Part shown: positions 14,943 to 16,070 of the stretch, piece after piece
How the letters are laid out: every line of letters starts with the position of its first letter
How positions within the stretch are numbered: position 1 is the stretch's first letter
Assembly: GCA_002321335.1 (NCBI GenBank)
Contig: DCMG01000040.1
Location: forward strand, 1-16,070
Length of the DNA: 16,070 bases
Direction: 5' to 3'
Source: Bacteroidales bacterium UBA1628
GTDB lineage: Bacteria > Bacteroidota > Bacteroidia > Bacteroidales > UBA932
Notes under the pieces: model-generated
What the model was told of the DNA's origin: nothing
The model's database searches: none
What the model saw: only the letters and a program-made list of their open reading frames with translations
Program-made: the position numbers and the translations under genes

Positions 14943-16067
14943 TTAGATGTTCTTGATGTAGATCCTGGCTCTCTTATGGAGGTGATGCTCGAATTTGCCC
15001 CAAAGGTTCTGCACATTGTGGTTCTCCTCCAGTTCACGGGTGCTCTCGACGTATTTGATGCCGTTCTTGTGCATTCCCTTGCCGATCTTGGAGATAATCA
15101 TCGCATTCACACCCTTGTCCTTGTACTCGTTGGATATCGCGATCAGCAATGCGTCGATCGTGTCATTGTGATGAAGCGCCCTGAGTATGTGGATGAACCC
15201 GAAAGGAAACATGTGCCCTTTCGCCTTCTGAAGAGCCTTTGACAATGACGGCAGCGTGATTCCGAACCCGACAACCTTATCGCTTTGGTCAACGATGACG
15301 GAGACATAGTCCAGATTCAGGTTCGGGAAGAATTGGTCCTTGAGATCCTCGCACTGGGCGGGGGAGAGTTCTGAGAATCCGTGCAGGACGGAATAGCATT
15401 CGTTCATGACACGGAATATTCCGTCGGCGTATTTGTGGAGCAGTTCATTTTTGTTCCTGTAGTCGCCTTCCTTGAGATTGTAACGTTCCCCGATCATCTC
15501 GGCGAAATGGAAATAACGGTCGAGATTGTCCGGAACCGTGATCCTGTATTCCACGAAATCAGTCTCTTTCGTGAAACCCTCCTTCAGGAGCATCGGCTCG
15601 TAGTAGGGAGCGTTGTACTTTCCGTAGGCGGTGGGAAGCTGGTCGAATCCTTCGACAAGAACTCCGGAGATGTCGAACTCAAGGAATCCTACCGGTCCCT
15701 CGATGACCTCCATTCCCTTTTCTCCGGCATATTCCTTCACCTTTTCCATAAGGGCGTGAACAACTTCCTGCGAATCAACAAAGTCTATCCAACCGAAGCG
15801 ACAGATTTTCTTGTCAACCTTTTTGTTGTACTTGTAGTTTATAATTCCCGCGACCCTTCCGACAATTTTCCCTTCTTCGTCGTATGCCATCCAATATTTA
15901 CCTTCGCAAACCTCAAAGGCCCGGTTTTTGCCCGGAGTGAGGGTGTCAATTTCCATTGATTCGATCTGAGGAACGTAATATTCATTGTCTGCATACAATT
16001 CATTCGGGAACCGGACGAAACGTCTCAGATCCTGTCTGCTTGTCACTTCCTTGGTTGTAATAGCCAT
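14943..16067 (-). CDS. GNAT-fold N-acyltransferase, YghO-like
   Basis: This 374-residue soluble protein is complete, with its ATG at 16067, 3 bp inside the window's right edge. The N-terminal part (TSRQDLRRFVRFPNELYADN) and the strand WMAYDEEGKIVGRVAGI near 58-74 are GNAT-like. A second half has VSVIVDQSDKVVGFGITLP around 249-267, and the end has ELEENHNVQNLWGKFEHHL then KRARIYIK. The whole architecture resembles the YghO-type acyl-CoA N-acyltransferases, a group I recall as including the bacterial ceramide synthases. By that reading it would N-acylate an amino group such as that of a long-chain base or amino acid. No catalytic residue can be assigned from motif alone. It is the first visible gene of the operon with the CDP-alcohol and PlsC-like genes; its promoter lies beyond the window. 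Confidence 0.72.
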   Translation of the reverse strand: MAITTKEVTSRQDLRRFVRFPNELYADNEYYVPQIESMEIDTLTPGKNRAFEVCEGKYWMAYDEEGKIVGRVAGIINYKYNKKVDKKICRFGWIDFVDSQEVVHALMEKVKEYAGEKGMEVIEGPVGFLEFDISGVLVEGFDQLPTAYGKYNAPYYEPMLLKEGFTKETDFVEYRITVPDNLDRYFHFAEMIGERYNLKEGDYRNKNELLHKYADGIFRVMNECYSVLHGFSELSPAQCEDLKDQFFPNLNLDYVSVIVDQSDKVVGFGITLPSLSKALQKAKGHMFPFGFIHILRALHHNDTIDALLIAISNEYKDKGVNAMIISKIGKGMHKNGIKYVESTRELEENHNVQNLWGKFEHHLHKRARIYIKNI

Positions 16068-16070
16068 TGT

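Noticed and set aside
14667..15959. Long open frames on the plus strand opposite the GNAT and CDP-alcohol genes (14667-15242 and 15381-15959)
   Set aside because: They lie antisense to genes with recognisable family motifs, have no domain signature or promoter, and owe their length to the codon composition of the real genes.
1..16070. CRISPR array, insertion sequence, phage genes or replication origin
   Set aside because: I saw no regularly spaced repeats, transposase, integrase, phage structural gene or DnaA-box cluster on reading both strands.

Overview
The window looks like a chromosome segment from a member of the Bacteroidota, most likely order Bacteroidales. The reasons are several -7 elements of the Bacteroides type (TAnnTTTG), a truncated TonB-receptor-like outer-membrane barrel, a lipoprotein with a FISUMP-like body, a large secreted CocE-type hydrolase, and the weakness of Shine-Dalgarno signals. 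Hand-counted sample lines give about 50-60% GC in the core genes and about 35-47% in the restriction-modification genes. Species cannot be named from this.

Layout, left to right. (1) 1-519, plus strand: C-terminal end of an outer-membrane beta-barrel protein whose start lies outside the window. (2) 599-1886, minus strand: a two-gene toxin-antitoxin-like module. A DUF3990 (ADP-ribosyltransferase-like) gene comes first, followed by an Xre-type HTH partner overlapping it by 20 bp. Its promoter is well formed and an 18-bp near-palindrome sits at the predicted transcription start. (3) 2065-7190, plus strand: a tight three-gene run of a HAD phosphatase, a class II UvrA-type ABC ATPase lacking the UvrB-binding domain, and an exported CocE/NonD serine hydrolase. 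(4) 7238-8844, plus strand: a small, strongly acidic protein of unknown function and a GT4-type glycosyltransferase. (5) 9018-10292, plus strand: a lipoprotein, followed by an 11-bp inverted repeat and a 16-bp stem terminator. (6) 10652-13094, plus strand: a type II restriction-modification pair, C5-cytosine methyltransferase then PD-(D/E)XK nuclease, AT-richer than its surroundings. (7) 13204-13276, minus strand: tRNA-Ala(CGC), with a hairpin at its 3' end shared with the convergent nuclease gene. (8) 13359-16067, minus strand: a compact lipid-synthesis operon of a GNAT-type N-acyltransferase (YghO-like), a CDP-alcohol phosphotransferase and a lysophospholipid-type acyltransferase with an unusual HX5D motif.

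Working together: the toxin-antitoxin pair and the R-M pair are two separate accessory modules. The HAD-UvrA2-hydrolase run looks like one transcript whose common purpose is unclear. It could be a damage- or drug-tolerance unit, but that is inference. The rightmost operon has the parts for building and head-grouping a membrane lipid: an N-acyl transfer, a phospho-head-group transfer and an O-acyl transfer. This is the region I would look at first for undescribed biochemistry. I see no CRISPR array, insertion sequence, integrase or replication origin.
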